Shown piece by piece: positions 33,234 to 45,712 of a stretch of DNA of 64,000 nt. Each line of letters opens with the position of its first letter. Positions within the stretch are counted from its first letter, which is position 1. The position numbers and the translations under genes were made by a program. Where the stretch lies: assembly GCA_011037195.1 (NCBI GenBank), contig JAAEAF010003558.1, forward strand, positions 1-64,000, given 5' to 3'. The notes beneath the pieces were generated by a model. That model ran no database searches. It worked only from the letters and a program-made list of their open reading frames with translations, and was not told the DNA's origin. Source of the DNA: Triatoma infestans. Its lineage: Eukaryota > Arthropoda > Insecta > Hemiptera > Reduviidae.

Positions 33234-34109
33234 GAACGTGTTTTCATAATTGTCCCAATTGACCGTATCTGTATTTGGTCGGTTTCAGCAAATGTTGTCA
33301 TATAACGTCAAGGAGGCACAAAAAAAGAAGGAAATCTTTCTGTCGGAGACATGGCGCAAGAAAACCTAATAGTTCTGAATAAGAAAAGATAGTGTGGATT
33401 GTTAAAGATTTGCAGGATAAGGACAAGTTCTTAGGCAGAGTAAAACGTTAAGGGATCATTGGGTGTAGCGTAACGCAGGGCAGGGACGTAAGTAAGAATC
33501 GAACGCTGCTAATTCCAGTAAAAGGAAATAATAAGGAAAAGAAGAAAGAGTCCATTCATATGGAGCAGGAAAAGCCATGTGTATGTGCTGGGATAGGTTA
33601 TGATCAGCCGTCTATCTGATGAGTAATATTTTTCATCTAAAAGAAAGTCTTGATCTAAACGCTGAAGTTTTCGAACATGAGACCGAAAAAAATCCGGGGA
33701 CGGAATTCCAAGAAAAACAAGATTGATAGTAATTGAAGAGAAGTTCCACGCAATCTTCAGCACAGTGTGTTAACCGCTGTGGACAAATTGTGAAGAACCC
33801 ATTATTGGTTAGACTGGCTAAGTTGTTCTGAAGTTGTAGAGTGGGTACTAATGGTTATTATGGATCTGTTTTTAATTGTAAATATACTTTACATTTAATA
33901 TGGTTTATAAATAAATTGAGAGATTATGAAATAAACAAGGGAAATTCGAGGGAACCTTTATGAATTAAGAATGCATTAAATTTAGAGCATAATAGATACT
34001 TGAGTTATAAAAAACTTGTTTTAAATTACTTGTGAAATGAGAAGAAAAGTGTCATGTTGATCTGGGTGACGAAGCGATCAACGTGTTAAGGAGACTCTGC
34101 TGCAGCAGC
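33234..34109. other. No gene recognised
   Basis: Sequence right of the LTR element; moderately AT-rich, no recognisable domain. Open frames are short. Confidence 0.45.
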
Positions 34110-34290
34110 CTTTTTCAAGAAAGTGACAACAACAAAAGGAACTATTCAATAAAATCACAGTTTCAGTTCATGGATTTGGGCAGAAAACTTTGGTCAAATG
34201 GAATCGGAGGTACCTCTAAACGGAATTTTAAATTTGAACAACCTCCATTTCTTTTTTCATTTCTTGAGATAAATATTTCTGGGGGTTATT
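34110..34290 (+). repeat. Family D fragment
   Basis: TTCAATAAAATCACAGTTTC and the module CTCTAAACGGAATTTTAAAT (about 34212) followed by TTTCATTTCTTGAGATAAAT match the right-hand module of other D copies. Confidence 0.6.
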
Positions 34291-36014
34291 AAACTGTACT
34301 ACAAAATATGTCCATGAAACAGCATGCCCATGCTGTTATCATTGTAATTCTTGCTGCATTTTCTACTGTTTTTTACATAAACAACAAATAAATAATAAAG
34401 CGATCGGGTGGGTGGTCTTTATTGTTTCACACTCTCCTTTCTCTGTCGGCGAAAATATAAATAAATACTCTAAAAATCTGTATTTAAACAAATAAATTAA
34501 GTCTAAAAGTGGTTGTAATCAACAAAAATGATAATTAAATCAATATTAATAAACAATTCATCGGCAAAGATAATTTCTATTAAAGTACTAATATTGTTAT
34601 GCATGTAATATGGAAATAAAGTTTATTTCAATTTGCTTTCATAATTTCACAATTAAGCACTGCCCCACGAGCTGGAAAAAAATAAATAAATTCAATTCTA
34701 CTGCATACTCACCTAACTATTTAACAAACAGGTTTGCCATCATTATACTATATATATATTTATAGTATTGTAAATTCACTTAGGCTATTATCGGTATAAT
34801 GATAAACAAAAATGCTATAAAAAATCACTACAACAAAGCAAGCAGAATACATGTGATAATTATAACATGTCATAAATAATATAAAGTGCGAGTGCATATC
34901 CGTCATTATTGGAATTATATATTTTGTCGTTCATTTAAACATTTTTTGTCGTGAAACTACACGTTTGTTGTGATTCGCTTATTTCTGTCGTTTCTCACTG
35001 CAAATTTGTCGTCCACAATACCTATTTTGTCGGGCCGACAAATGGCACCCAATATTTTTTGGGTTACAAAATCATATAAACAGACTTGTCACTAAAAACT
35101 TTTTTTTGTAACCATGGAAACTTTATAATAATCTATTTCCGGTGAATATTCAATTACGAAAATTTGACACACCATATTTCTTCTTTCAGCAGTAAGAGAA
35201 AATAGGAAAATGTTTCATAATTTATGTACGATATCTAGTGTTGATTATAAAACTGTATGTAAAGGCAAATTAAATAATCGTACTTATCACTAGATCACTA
35301 CTATAACAACCTACACAAAAAGCATGTAATATGTATTTTTAATTGTGTAATAAAATTTAAAATGGGGTATTAATTTTTTAGTAAGTGCAGTTGGCAACAC
35401 TGATAGAAACTATAAAATAATAAAATCTAAATAACATCCATGTTAATGTTAAGTAAATAAATTAACCGTTACAAGGGATAAACCAGGGCCGCCAAATCTA
35501 TAAACTAATATTATAATATATACAAAACAGTTAGTAGTAGTAGTAGGTTTACTATAATATAGTAATGGTGTGTCCTAGCGGGGGGTGCGGCATTACCAAT
35601 TTTTATATCCTTAAATACGTATTTTACATTCTTTGGCTAATGATCAACTGTCTAATATAACCTTACTTCCCCATTACCTTCCCCACATTATACGTCAGCT
35701 TTGGAATTTAAATTATTATTATTATTTACATGCCTATTAACAATAAAGAGCAAAAAAGTAACATATGATTTCTTTAAATAATCAGCTGTTAAGTAGAATA
35801 AAGTAAAAACATCTTGCACCAGCTGTTTGGTTATCCAATAAATTTATAATAAATCTGGTCTACATACAAACAACTTTTTCAACTTCTGATTTACTCATCA
35901 TTTTCATGTTTTGGTAGATTTTTTTTTTAAATTCGCGGAGATGTTTATTCTCTTATTTTACTATTATTCTGCTAGTACAATTTATTATACATAAAATAAC
36001 AAATTTTATTGTCG
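34291..36014. other. No gene recognised; AT-rich
   Basis: Very AT-rich. A cluster of TTTGTCG/TTCTGTCG words occurs at 34923-35042. No open frame worth reporting. Confidence 0.45.
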
Positions 36015-37967
36015 GTTTGTTTACTAATTTATATATGTAAATATTTTCACATTTACTTCGTAATCGTTAAATTCGGATTATTAATTTTATCTTCTATTTC
36101 TCTTTTTTTCGAATCGTAAAATCCCCTTTTGCCACAAAATGAAAATGTATATTTTGTAATTAATAATACAAATAGATAATACACTGCGCATATTCACCTA
36201 AACAGTACACCACACAGTACTCGACAGCTACGCACACACACACACACACACACATTCCACAAAGGCATGTACAGGGCACACCCTAGAGCTACCTTCCCAT
36301 CACGCGTTATGGCACTACCGTCGGTTTCATTACTTGCAACCCGCTCTCCATTTATAGTTCATTGAAATATCTACTCCACCTTCGCAGAATTTGTTCATTC
36401 TCTGTTAGCAGTGCCCGTCATAGTCTTTACAAGCTGTTAATGGAGGTTTAAATGACTTCCTCCCTGCGTTCACTTTTTCTTTAACTTCTACTTTCATTCA
36501 TAGACCTCAACCTCTCTATATCCTTTAATTCTCTGTTCTTCCACTGCCTTTTCTTCGATTGGTGCATGTGCTTCTTTTTTATTCTCAAATATGATACTCT
36601 TCAGTAGACCTACGCGCACGCTTTCTTTGAATATGTTCTTATAAACTTCGACCTTTCTCTTTATGGCTCTGCCTCATCATTCTTCATCAAACCAGGGTGC
36701 CCTATCTTCCCTTCTTGAAATCCCAGCGTTTCCTCTGCTACCTGCTTGATGGCCTCTTCATTCTTGGCCACCTATGATCTAGACTACAATTCTCTGGGAT
36801 ATCCAGTGCCTTTAGCTTTCCTCGATGGTGACCTCTTATCTGGCACGTACTTCTTCATCCCTAAGTCTGGCAGTTTATACTTTCTTAAACTTTGTCCGTG
36901 CTGGACTTAATGTTTGAAATTCTGTCTCGAAATTTTGCTATGACTAGGTGGTGATCCGAGTCTATGTTGGCTCTCTGAAGGCCCATCTTATGGGTGGTCC
37001 CATGAGCCTGGCGCTGAAAGGTTATGGTCGGATCTGGTTGAAGGTTCTCCCATCTGGAGAGGTCCATGTACCCTTGTGGATATTCTTATGCGGAAAAATA
37101 GTGCTCCCAATTAAAAACTCCTAGATGCCGCAAAGTTAATAAGCCTCTGCCCATTGCCATTGCTAACATTGTGCATGCTATGTCGTCCGATGGTGGGAAA
37201 TAAATTCTCTTCTTACCAACGCTTCGTTCATATCGCCTGCAATTATCTAAATATCATATCTTGGGCATGCGTCCGCCGTTCTCTCTAGTAGGTCACAGAA
37301 TTCTTCTTTGTCATTTTCATCAGTTGCTTCAGTCGGGGCATGGACACTAAAAAAGCTTTCTCTGAATCTTTCTGGAACTTAAATCTTTCTCTGAAAAGAG
37401 ACGGAGAACACATATTCTGGGACTTATTGCTTTAAAATCAATCACAAGCTAACGAAACCTTCTTGCAACAATGAATCCTGTGCCAAATGTGGATAATTTG
37501 TGCTTTTCTTTGTGCTTGTGTTTTTCTTTTCCATTGTGCCTTCGCCAGTCCATCGGAACTCCTGAATTGCAGTTAAGTCTATTTGCAGTCAAGTATCTTT
37601 GTCCATTTCATCAAGGAGCATTTTTAATGCTATCACCCTTTGTGCCCTAGCCTTGCAGTAGGGCAACAGAGTCTTTGGGCTTGCTCTCCCATCCGGGGTG
37701 GTATTCTAGCCCTAGGGTGTGCCCGTACATGCCTTTGTGGAATGTGTGTGTGTGTCTGTGCGTGTGTGCACAGCTGTCAGTGGTGTGCTGTTTAGGGAGT
37801 CTGCATGGTAAACTATCTATTTGTGATTATTAATTCCAAAATGTACTTTTCATTTTGTAGTAAAACTGATGATTTTACAATTTATTCGGGAAAAGAGGAA
37901 CAGTAAATAATCCGAATTTAAATATTATAAAATAAATCTGAATATATATAAATTAGTAAACAAACTA
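36015..37967. mobile_element. Long inverted repeat enclosing an RTE-type fragment
   Basis: The left arm (36015-36300) and right arm (37700-37967) are inverted copies: GTTTGTTTACTAATTTATAT (36015) against its complement at about 37947-37966, and ATTCCACAAAGGCATGTACA (36254) against GTACATGCCTTTGTGGAAT (about 37725). Both arms include a CA/TG repeat and the CACACCCTAG sequence that appears to start the enclosed LINE. This could be a terminal-inverted-repeat element or an inverted duplication created during LINE insertion. Confidence 0.78.
36306..37699 (-). pseudogene. RTE-type LINE endonuclease and linker, no RT
   Basis: Read downward from 37699 through several frames: an AIQEFRW-like motif (about 37560), a VHAPT-like segment near 37340, and ANIDSDHHLVIAKFRDRIS (about 36910-36970), matching the C-terminal SDH motif of APE endonucleases. 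A PWFDEE-type linker (about 36690) and basic residues follow, and then the sequence stops at the left inverted arm before any RT motif. Heavily frameshifted. The 59.0 kb RTE shows the same order of endonuclease motifs. Confidence 0.7.
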
Positions 37968-39184
37968 TTCATTAAGTTAGCCAATAAAGCAAATACGAAT
38001 GTGACATATAAATGTATTTAATAAATATTAATACAAAAAATATAGTAAATACAGTTTTTATTAAAGGAATTTTCAGTTTTTTGTACTCTTCTCGAAAAAG
38101 ATTTCCGATTTTCTTCAAATTTGGTTCTTTTACTAAACACGTTTTGGGATAATTTTGTTTTTACGGGAAATCTGAAATCCATAGAAGTTGTAAGGTTGGA
38201 GCTCTTCTTCAAACCCCCCCCCCCCCCAAAGTTCAATATACTGCACCACCTACTATATATATCCGAAAAACGATCGATTATTGCAGTTAATGCGATAAAA
38301 CTACTATTGAAGCGCGCGCGCGCACACACACACACACACACATGCCTACATATGCATAAGAGAACATTGAATTGTTTTCTCGATAGAAGAATGCAGCAGT
38401 GAGGTGTCGCGGTGACTCCCGGCCGACACCATACTATTCAACACAACAGTACGAGGTTGTTTAACCGGCCTAAGGGGCTTACTCGTCGTGAGTTCGTGCC
38501 CAACTTATTTAATCTTTTTTTTCAGTTTTTTATTTCTTTATTTTTTCTCTGTCTTTCTTGTTTTCTTCTTCTGCTTCTTCCTCTTCCAGCCCCCCTTCTA
38601 CTGCTCTTCTCCTTCAGCTATTTAGCTCAACAATCTTCTCTTCTACATCTCAGAATAAAAGAAAAAAAAATACAACAAAAAACAGTCATGTACAGGTACC
38701 GAGTTTATCATTATATCAAGTTAGCTGTTCTTGTTTATAACCTCATCTACTATAAAAATCTATAAATATAACCTTCCATATTCAGGTTCAATAAACTATT
38801 TTAATTTCCTGTATTTTCAATAAACAGCTGATTTATGTAAACAAATAATTGATGTTTATTTGAAATAGGAGTTTGAACGGACAGTCGGCTAGTTTCGTAC
38901 TGAGAAACAATCGCTCACACGATTTTCTCTTATTAAGACATTTCTACTCTAAGTGTCATTTCTGAAACACAGCGCCAGGGCGTGTTTCAGAGTAAGAGCA
39001 GACTAATAAAAAAAGGAAAACCGAAGAAAGGTTGGAGAAATTCAAGTTCCGTCCTAGAAGCTTGTCAGCTACCTCAAAGGATCAGATGACTTCCTGACAA
39101 TTTACTTATCACCTCCCAGCTATTTAGCATCATATCAAAGGACTTAATAAAGTTAATGCCTGTCGGAAAACAGAACTCACTTTA
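37968..39184. other. No gene recognised; simple sequence and a possible tRNA-like stretch
   Basis: Contains a 12-C run (38216-38227), a (CA)n run (38324-38342) and TC-rich sequence (38510-38650). GGCCTAAGGGGCTTACTCGT then GTGAGTTCGTGCCC (about 38468-38500) loosely resembles pol III boxes. A family D start-like motif (GAGAAACAATCGCTCACACG then ATTTTCTCTTATT) is at 38902-38934. Confidence 0.4.
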
Positions 39185-40795
39185 ATTTTTTGTAGTATAA
39201 ACGGCTTTAAAAATTTGTTTAAATTTACCAGTGATGAATGTGAAGCTATAAGAAGGAATCTGGTATTATGTTTTGTAGAGACATGGCTTACAGAGGATAA
39301 TTTCGTCCTTCCCCCATGGTTACACGACTACACCCCATTTAGTAGTAATGGAATAAAACTAAATCAAACTGGCCGAGCTAGTGGAAGCTTATTAACCTTA
39401 ATCCACAACTCAATTGCTTCAGACACTACAGTTTCATTTAAAAACTGTTACTGGATATTCAACAGCATAACAAAAGACAACATTTCAGTAATTCTAGGGA
39501 ACATCTACTCTCCCCCTTCGTGTGATATTGACATTTTTCTTGAAGAGCTATGCGATGTGGTGTCTAATATTTTCATCAGTTCCCCTGAAACCCGCTTAAT
39601 CTTAAATGGAGACTACAATGGCCACGTACGCAATTTGAATGCTTTAGAGGAAGAAATACTTGAGAATTCAAATCTTTTCGCCTCAAGGATAAGTTGCCAC
39701 ACTCAAATCAACAAGCGAGGGAAACTCTTGGTGGAAACTATGGACTCACCAGGTCTTACTTTGTGTAATGGACGCTCAGTCTCTGACAGACCAGGAAGGC
39801 ACACCTTTATATCGAACTCTGGGAAAAGTACGATAGACTTAGCATGGATAAACGACAAAACCCTTGATATTTTTAACGATATGCAAGTAATAATTATGTC
39901 CGATTCCCTTGTTGGCCTGTTTGACCTCACTACAAATAAAGTTCTCCACAAAAACTTAACTATCAATATAATACTTCTTCAAATGACATAGCTGTCATTA
40001 CCAACAAATACGTACGTGAAATGGGAAGAAAATAAAACTGGTAACTTTAAAATAAATTTATCATGCTCTGATGGAATATACTTTTACTTCCATGATGCAA
40101 ACTTGGCATGATGAAAGTATGGCTAAAACTGGACTAATGATCACTAAGAAAATAATTTACAATTAATACCAAATAATACAATGAATACCAAATAATTTAC
40201 AATTTCGACCCAAACAACCTTGGTTTGATCTAGATTGTAGAAACTCCAGAAGAGTTTCTTCAACAAACTAAGAATACTAGATGCAGAAACTCCTGATATA
40301 TAATATAATTGGGTCTACAATTGGGTTATGATAGTGCAATAGTCAATATTGATGCAGAGAGGAATTCAATGCGTCACACCCTACTGGAGTGTTGAGATAT
40401 AAAGACGATATCCTGGAAAAGATCTTGAATCATAACTTTTCAATAGACATCAACAGAACGCTAAACTCGAACAGTAACCCCATTTACAGAGCACTTTGCA
40501 GTTTCAACCTGTCTAGACCGGAAACCTATCTAACATTCAAGATTCATACCAAAAATTCAGATTCGTCAGCCAACTAAGAGTAGGAAACCCAGAACACATC
40601 GAGCTACATCATGGAAGTAAAACGCTCTCTGTCAGGGCAAGTGAACCATGTGCATTCTGTAAACAGTACATGAACAATAGCTCGTACCGCATCCTCCTAT
40701 ATTGTCCAACCTTCGAAGTGAATAGGCAGTATATCCTAAGCCACCCACCTCGACTTCCTGCGACCTACATATTATTCAAAATATACTGAATATAG
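39185..40795 (+). pseudogene. LINE: APE endonuclease joined to C-terminal zinc-finger segment
   Basis: The endonuclease (39215-39991, open) has LCFVETWLTEDN (catalytic Glu), a GRASGSLLTLIHN segment, LNGDYNGHVRN (Asp/Asn), GRHTFISNSGKSTIDLAWIN and a weak final SDS in place of SDH. After about 400 bp of decayed linker (about 39990-40380) come ILNHNF...NSNPIYRAL and a C-terminal region with VSQLRVGNPEH and CAFCKQYMNNSSY...C (about 40560-40710), the CxxC part of the LINE C-terminal zinc finger; its usual His reads Arg. No RT palm motif lies between. Clade not assigned (I/R1 group likely). Confidence 0.75.
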
Positions 40796-41839
40796 ACAAC
40801 GTTCCGAAACTTAATAGACTTTATATGTACATTATAGCAGTGTGTAAAAAGCTTGACACTGTAACTGGTATTGATTAACTTTTGAACAATTCTCTATTTC
40901 ACGTTACGTTAAGTGCTTGAATTAGTTTTCAGGTGTGCATTAATATTCGTATCTGTACTTACAGCATATATATATATATTTTTAACTCAAAAACTTATGG
41001 ATAATGTTAAAGAGAGAAAAGTATATATGTTCATGTGTATAGGTGTATACGAGTGTGTTTGTGTATACAGTTACCTTGGAATAATATATTGTTGCAATAA
41101 TTAAATAACTAATTTACATCGTTAAATTTATATTATTTTTATAAGATGAGAAGTGTCAGATACTTCTCTTTTTTATTATTTTTATAAAAAAAATTTCATC
41201 TCATATCTGTTCCTGTTACAACCGTACTGTGTTCTCAGAGTTTTAAATATATTTATATGAATACTTATATGTTAATAAATATTTATATGTATGCATTGTT
41301 AATTAATTAAAAATATATAAAAAAAAAAATTATATATATATTGTCTACTAACTTGATAACGTTGATTTCATTAATAATTAAGTTTATTGTTGTTACTCGA
41401 TAGTTTTGTTAGTTAATCTAGTTCGTTATATTCTGTTTATTACTGTACTTAGTTTAAATTTTTATCTTTATCTTTAAACTTTATTACAACAAGCACTATC
41501 TCAAAACCAACAAAAAGCAAAATGTAGAAAATTTGTCAATCTGGCTTTGTATAGGATTTGTGCGAGATATTTCTTTCACAAATAAAATATTTATTCATTC
41601 ACATTTCCACCGTAACTAGAAATGAGGAATGTTACATCCTAATGTTAACTCTAACGTATATCGCCAATGGCAGTTATATTGTATGAGTTGAATCACCTAA
41701 CTATTTTAGTTAGTGATTTATGAAGTAAAATATTGAATAATATGTTAATATCTAATATTAGTTATCATGATGTCAAATCTTGGGCGTACGCCACCTCCGG
41801 GTGGACACCCCAGGGAAGGCTATACACAGTTATAATTCA
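40796..41839. other. No gene recognised; AT-rich
   Basis: Very AT-rich with TA runs (40966-40978, 41330-41340). Possible 3' UTR of the preceding LINE at its left side. Confidence 0.45.
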
Positions 41840-42590
41840 CGATTTTATTCAAACTTTAATTTTTACTAAATACTTACTGGTCTTCACTTTTATGTCAATG
41901 AGAGAATCTAAGACCTTTTTATGACCCCCACGTCCCCATCACCATAAGCGTCCCTAAATGAACTTTCATGGAAAAAAGTGTAAACAAAAGTGATTGGCCT
42001 CTGTATATATGCGTAGTGTAATAAATTTAATGAAATCCGTCAGTGTTTTATGGAGAAAATCGCAAAAAACTTGAAAAACTGTTCAGTGCATCCGGTCTAA
42101 CCGATTTTCTTTGAACTTAGTATTTTGGTAACATATTTAATTCTAATTAGTATTAGTTAGAGGGTAATAGTTGTATAATAAACTAAACTAATACTTTAGA
42201 AGTAAATATAACCTCACCCCTCCCGCAAAACCGCTCTAAATGAATTATCCCCGCAGAAAAGTTTCAAATAAAAGTTGTAGCTTTTAATAAGTGTGTGCTA
42301 GATATAATTAGTAAGTTTAAAGGAAATCGCAAAAAAAAGTGATAATCCATTCAGTAATGTGGTAATTCCGGTTGAGGAATTTTGGCAGATTGTCGAATCC
42401 TATGGTGATTACCTAAAAGGAATGTCAACCACACACACAGCCCCCCCCCCACACACACACCCACCATTTTCTAAAAACCACTTTTTCTGACTCAGGGAAC
42501 TTCTACATGTGTATTTCCGATAAAAATTTCATATATCGAAAATTTAAAATGATTAAAATACTATCTCTTACTAGTTGCAGGAGTCAATTA
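41840..42590 (+). repeat. Family D dispersed repeat, plus orientation
   Basis: Begins ATTTTATTCAAACTTTAATT, has TATGTCAATGAGAGAATCTA (41891), TTTAATGAAATCCGTCAGTG, TTTCAAATAAAAGTTGTAGC (about 42262) and an end AATACTATCTCTTACTAGTT (42557). Confidence 0.75.
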
Positions 42591-42714
42591 GTTTTTGTTA
42601 CTATAGTAACTATTGTAACTATAGTATTCGTTAGATGGCGGGATAGGTGTCCTGCCTGATTTATTGGTAATGATAGTAATATAGTGCCTATACACCTATC
42701 AGTTTCATGTATAA

Positions 42715-43890
42715 AGTGATTGCAGGGGGAGGTCGGAGGGAACATTGGCGTTATCCATTCCTCTAAAGTACCACTTCAGTTCAATGTGTGGTTTTAACAA
42801 CTCTAATAATATTAATATACTTTAAAAGTATTAAAAGAATTTCAAATTGGAAGAAAATCCAATGGCCGAATATAAGTTGGAATTTACACAAAAGAATTTT
42901 GGAATTGTCTCGAATGATGGAATGACAATGATTTTCTTTAACTTGGAGTGCACAGGATTGAATTATATAACTTGGAGTGCACAGCATTGAATTATATAAC
43001 TTGGAGTGCACAGCATTCAATTATATAACTTGGAGTGCACAGCATTCAATTATATAACTTGGAGTGCACAGCATTGAATTATATAACTTGGAGTGCACAG
43101 CATTCAATTATTTAACTTGGAGTGCACAGCATTCAATTATATAACTTGGAGTGCACAGCATTCAATTTATAACTTGGAGTGCACAGCATTGAATTATATA
43201 ACTTGGAGTGCACAGCATTGAATTATATAACTTGGAGTGCACAGCATTCAATTATATAACTTGGAGTGCACAGCATTCAATTATATAACTTGGAGTGCAC
43301 AGCATTCAATTTTATAACTTGGAGTGCACAGCATTGAATTATATAACTTGGAGTGCACAGCATTGAATTATATAACTTGGAGTGCACAGCATTGAATTAT
43401 ATAACTTGGAGTGCACAGCATTCAATTATATAACTTGGAGTGCACAGCATTCAATTATTTAACTTGGAGTGCTCAGCATTCAATTATATAACTTGGAGTG
43501 CACAGCATTCAATTATATAACTTGGAGTGCACAGCATTCAATTATATAACTTGGAGTGCACAACATTCAATAATTATATAACTTGGAGTGCACAGCATTC
43601 AATTATATAACTATTATTTCAACAATTTTGCCGGGGTAGAGAAAGCAGTTTTTGGGGGATTCCTGGTTCAACTTAACACTCAGGTTAAAATACAAGCTTC
43701 CGTTGCGACAGAGGAGCTCGTATACTAAGTTGCACTCAGATATGATATGCTAGCCTCTACAACATTTCCTAATGACAACCCCCCCCCCAATATAAACTTT
43801 GTAAAAATAATAATTCTAAAAAGATTATTTAATTAAATTATAGTAGTGGGGGAGGGAAAGTCGCGTGAGTATTTCACACACGATTTTTTT
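42715..43890 (-). repeat. Family D dispersed repeat carrying the 29-bp minisatellite
   Basis: Left part: CCTCTAAAGTACCACTTCAG (about 42760) and TTTCAAATTGGAAGAAAATC (42840). The right edge is the family start in reverse (GGAAAGTCGCGTGAGTATTT then CACACACGATTTT, 43855-43887). The array lies between. Confidence 0.78.
42940..43612. repeat. 29-bp minisatellite, about 23 copies
   Basis: Units CTTGGAGTGCACAGCATTSA then ATTATATAA with S = G or C; very regular. The first unit reads out of TTTCTTTAACTTGGAGTGCA, which looks like family D core sequence (TTTCTTTAAACTTGG), so the unit arose from the host repeat. Confidence 0.96.
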
Positions 43891-44189
43891 GTGTTAAGAA
43901 AAAGGGAGGGGATAACTAGTCTGGATTGTTAAGTACCTGCGAAAAATGGAAAGATAATGAACTAAACCAGAGTGAGTGGTTAGTTATTATTATTAGTGTA
44001 CCTGGTGTACAATACAAGATTCCCTCTTGTGTATGGAACTAGGAGTATATATTGTATAAACCCATCTCATGACAAAGAGGTTACTAAAAGCTGAAAGAAT
44101 AATGGCCAGTCTTGTGGTGGGCGGGCGAGGTGGTAAGGGAGGACCGGGGACCAGTGCTAGAAATGATATGAGAGCTCATGTGTGTGTGT

Positions 44190-44220
<31 letters not shown>

Positions 44221-44501
44221 AATGTATGTGCTGTGATTCGTTTCACATGGAGCGACAAGTGTAGCTTTAGTAGTATTTCCTTTATTTATTCTCTCTCTCT
44301 CTCTCTCTGGTCTGCTAGGCTCATTGTTATTGTAAAGTACTTAACTTGGTACCAAAAAAAAGGTAATATACCACCCTCTTATATATATATATTTTTTTTC
44401 TTTTGAAAGAGTCCTACCATTAAAATGTGTTTTAAAAAGGGTGTCAAAAGACCTTTTTGGTGTTATGTGTGAAAAGGAAGTATTCCTTTTTGTCAAGACG
44501 T

Positions 44502-44544
<43 letters not shown>

Positions 44545-45425
44545 CTGTGTGTGTGTGTGTGTGGCTGTGTGTGTGTGTAGTGAAGGACACTAGAAGTGAC
44601 GGTCAGTTTTGTGCGCCGGCGCCAAAAACCTTTTTTCCACACTACCTCCCTCGGTCCCCTTTAATAGTTAACAATAGAGTATAACGTAGTCTGAGAGACA
44701 GACAGACTTAGGGCATATTGGATGTGCCAAACAGAAATGAAAAACGAAAAACACTACCGCTAAGGAGTGAGTGAGACAGAGACAAGATTCATATTTTTCT
44801 TTGTAGAGGAAGCAAGTAGAAAATAAAGATAGAAAAAAGTACTTACGAGAGAAGCCCTTAGAAGAAAGTGTAATGTCGAACAAGTCCCCAGAGTTTCTCT
44901 ACTCCCGGTACCGACGTTGGAGGACACAATAGATCCCTGGTCCCTAGAAATATATTTACCATTTCAATGAGGAATGATACACCCCACTACTCTTTCTCCT
45001 TCTCCATTGCCCTCAACAAGTGTCAGTTTCTCTTTCATTCTATCTGTTCCTAAACAAACCACTCACAACATACAAACACAAAATAAAATACTCAAAAAGT
45101 AGTTGCAATCTGGCCACAGGCACCATGTAAATTATATATAGTAATACAAATTCTTGTTAACCTCACTAGGTGACATCATAATGACGTCATACTATCAACA
45201 ATTAAAAAATTCTAAGAACATAAAAGAAAAAGTAAAAAGTATCTTAAAAACTGTTCTCCCCCACTACCGAAAAATATACGTTTTGTGGCGTCAATCAGAA
45301 GTGTGGGGCTTTCAGAATGAATGGTGAGAAGCATCAGTTTTCCGGGAAATCATTAGCGGAAAAATGTATGTTTAAAGGAGTTTTAGTGGGAGTTGAGACG
45401 TTTGTTTTGATTGTTACTGTCACAT

Positions 45426-45469
<44 letters not shown>

Positions 45470-45474
45470 CTCAA
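43891..45474. other. No gene recognised; several (TG)n microsatellites
   Basis: TG runs at 44179-44220, 44505-44577 and 45430-45468, a CT run at 44291-44308, otherwise AT-rich. Frames over the TG runs are artefacts. Confidence 0.55.
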
Positions 45475-45712
45475 AGTTGGCGAATGCTAACGCTTGGTGG
45501 AAGTATCAGAGATATTTTCCGTAATAGCCTGCCTCTTTTTGTGGTTATTGACAATGAGTGTGTAAATTGAATTTGCTCTATGCAAGTCTGTGTAATCACA
45601 CTGTTTGAGAAACGCATCCTGAAGATGGGCGAACGCAAAACGAAAAAGAAGCAGGCTATCCCGGAAAATATCTCTGATGTTTCCAGCTCTGCGGAACCAA
45701 CCACAACAACTT
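45475..45712. repeat. Foldback MITE copy C
   Basis: The left arm is partial (AGAGATATTTTCCGTAATAG, CCTCTTTTTGTGGTTATTGA), the loop-side segment reads GAGTGTGTAAATTGAATTTG, and the right arm is longer (GAAACGCATCCTGAAGATGG, AAAAGAAGCAGGCTATCCCG, CTCTGCGGAACCAACCACAA). Confidence 0.78.

Noticed and set aside
28860..33420. Host exon split by the LTR element (an open stretch continues across the insertion site)
   Set aside because: Only about 48 codons are open, with no recognisable domain; chance is sufficient.
42940..43612. CRISPR-like array (29-bp repeats)
   Set aside because: Units are directly contiguous with no unique spacers, and the setting is eukaryotic.
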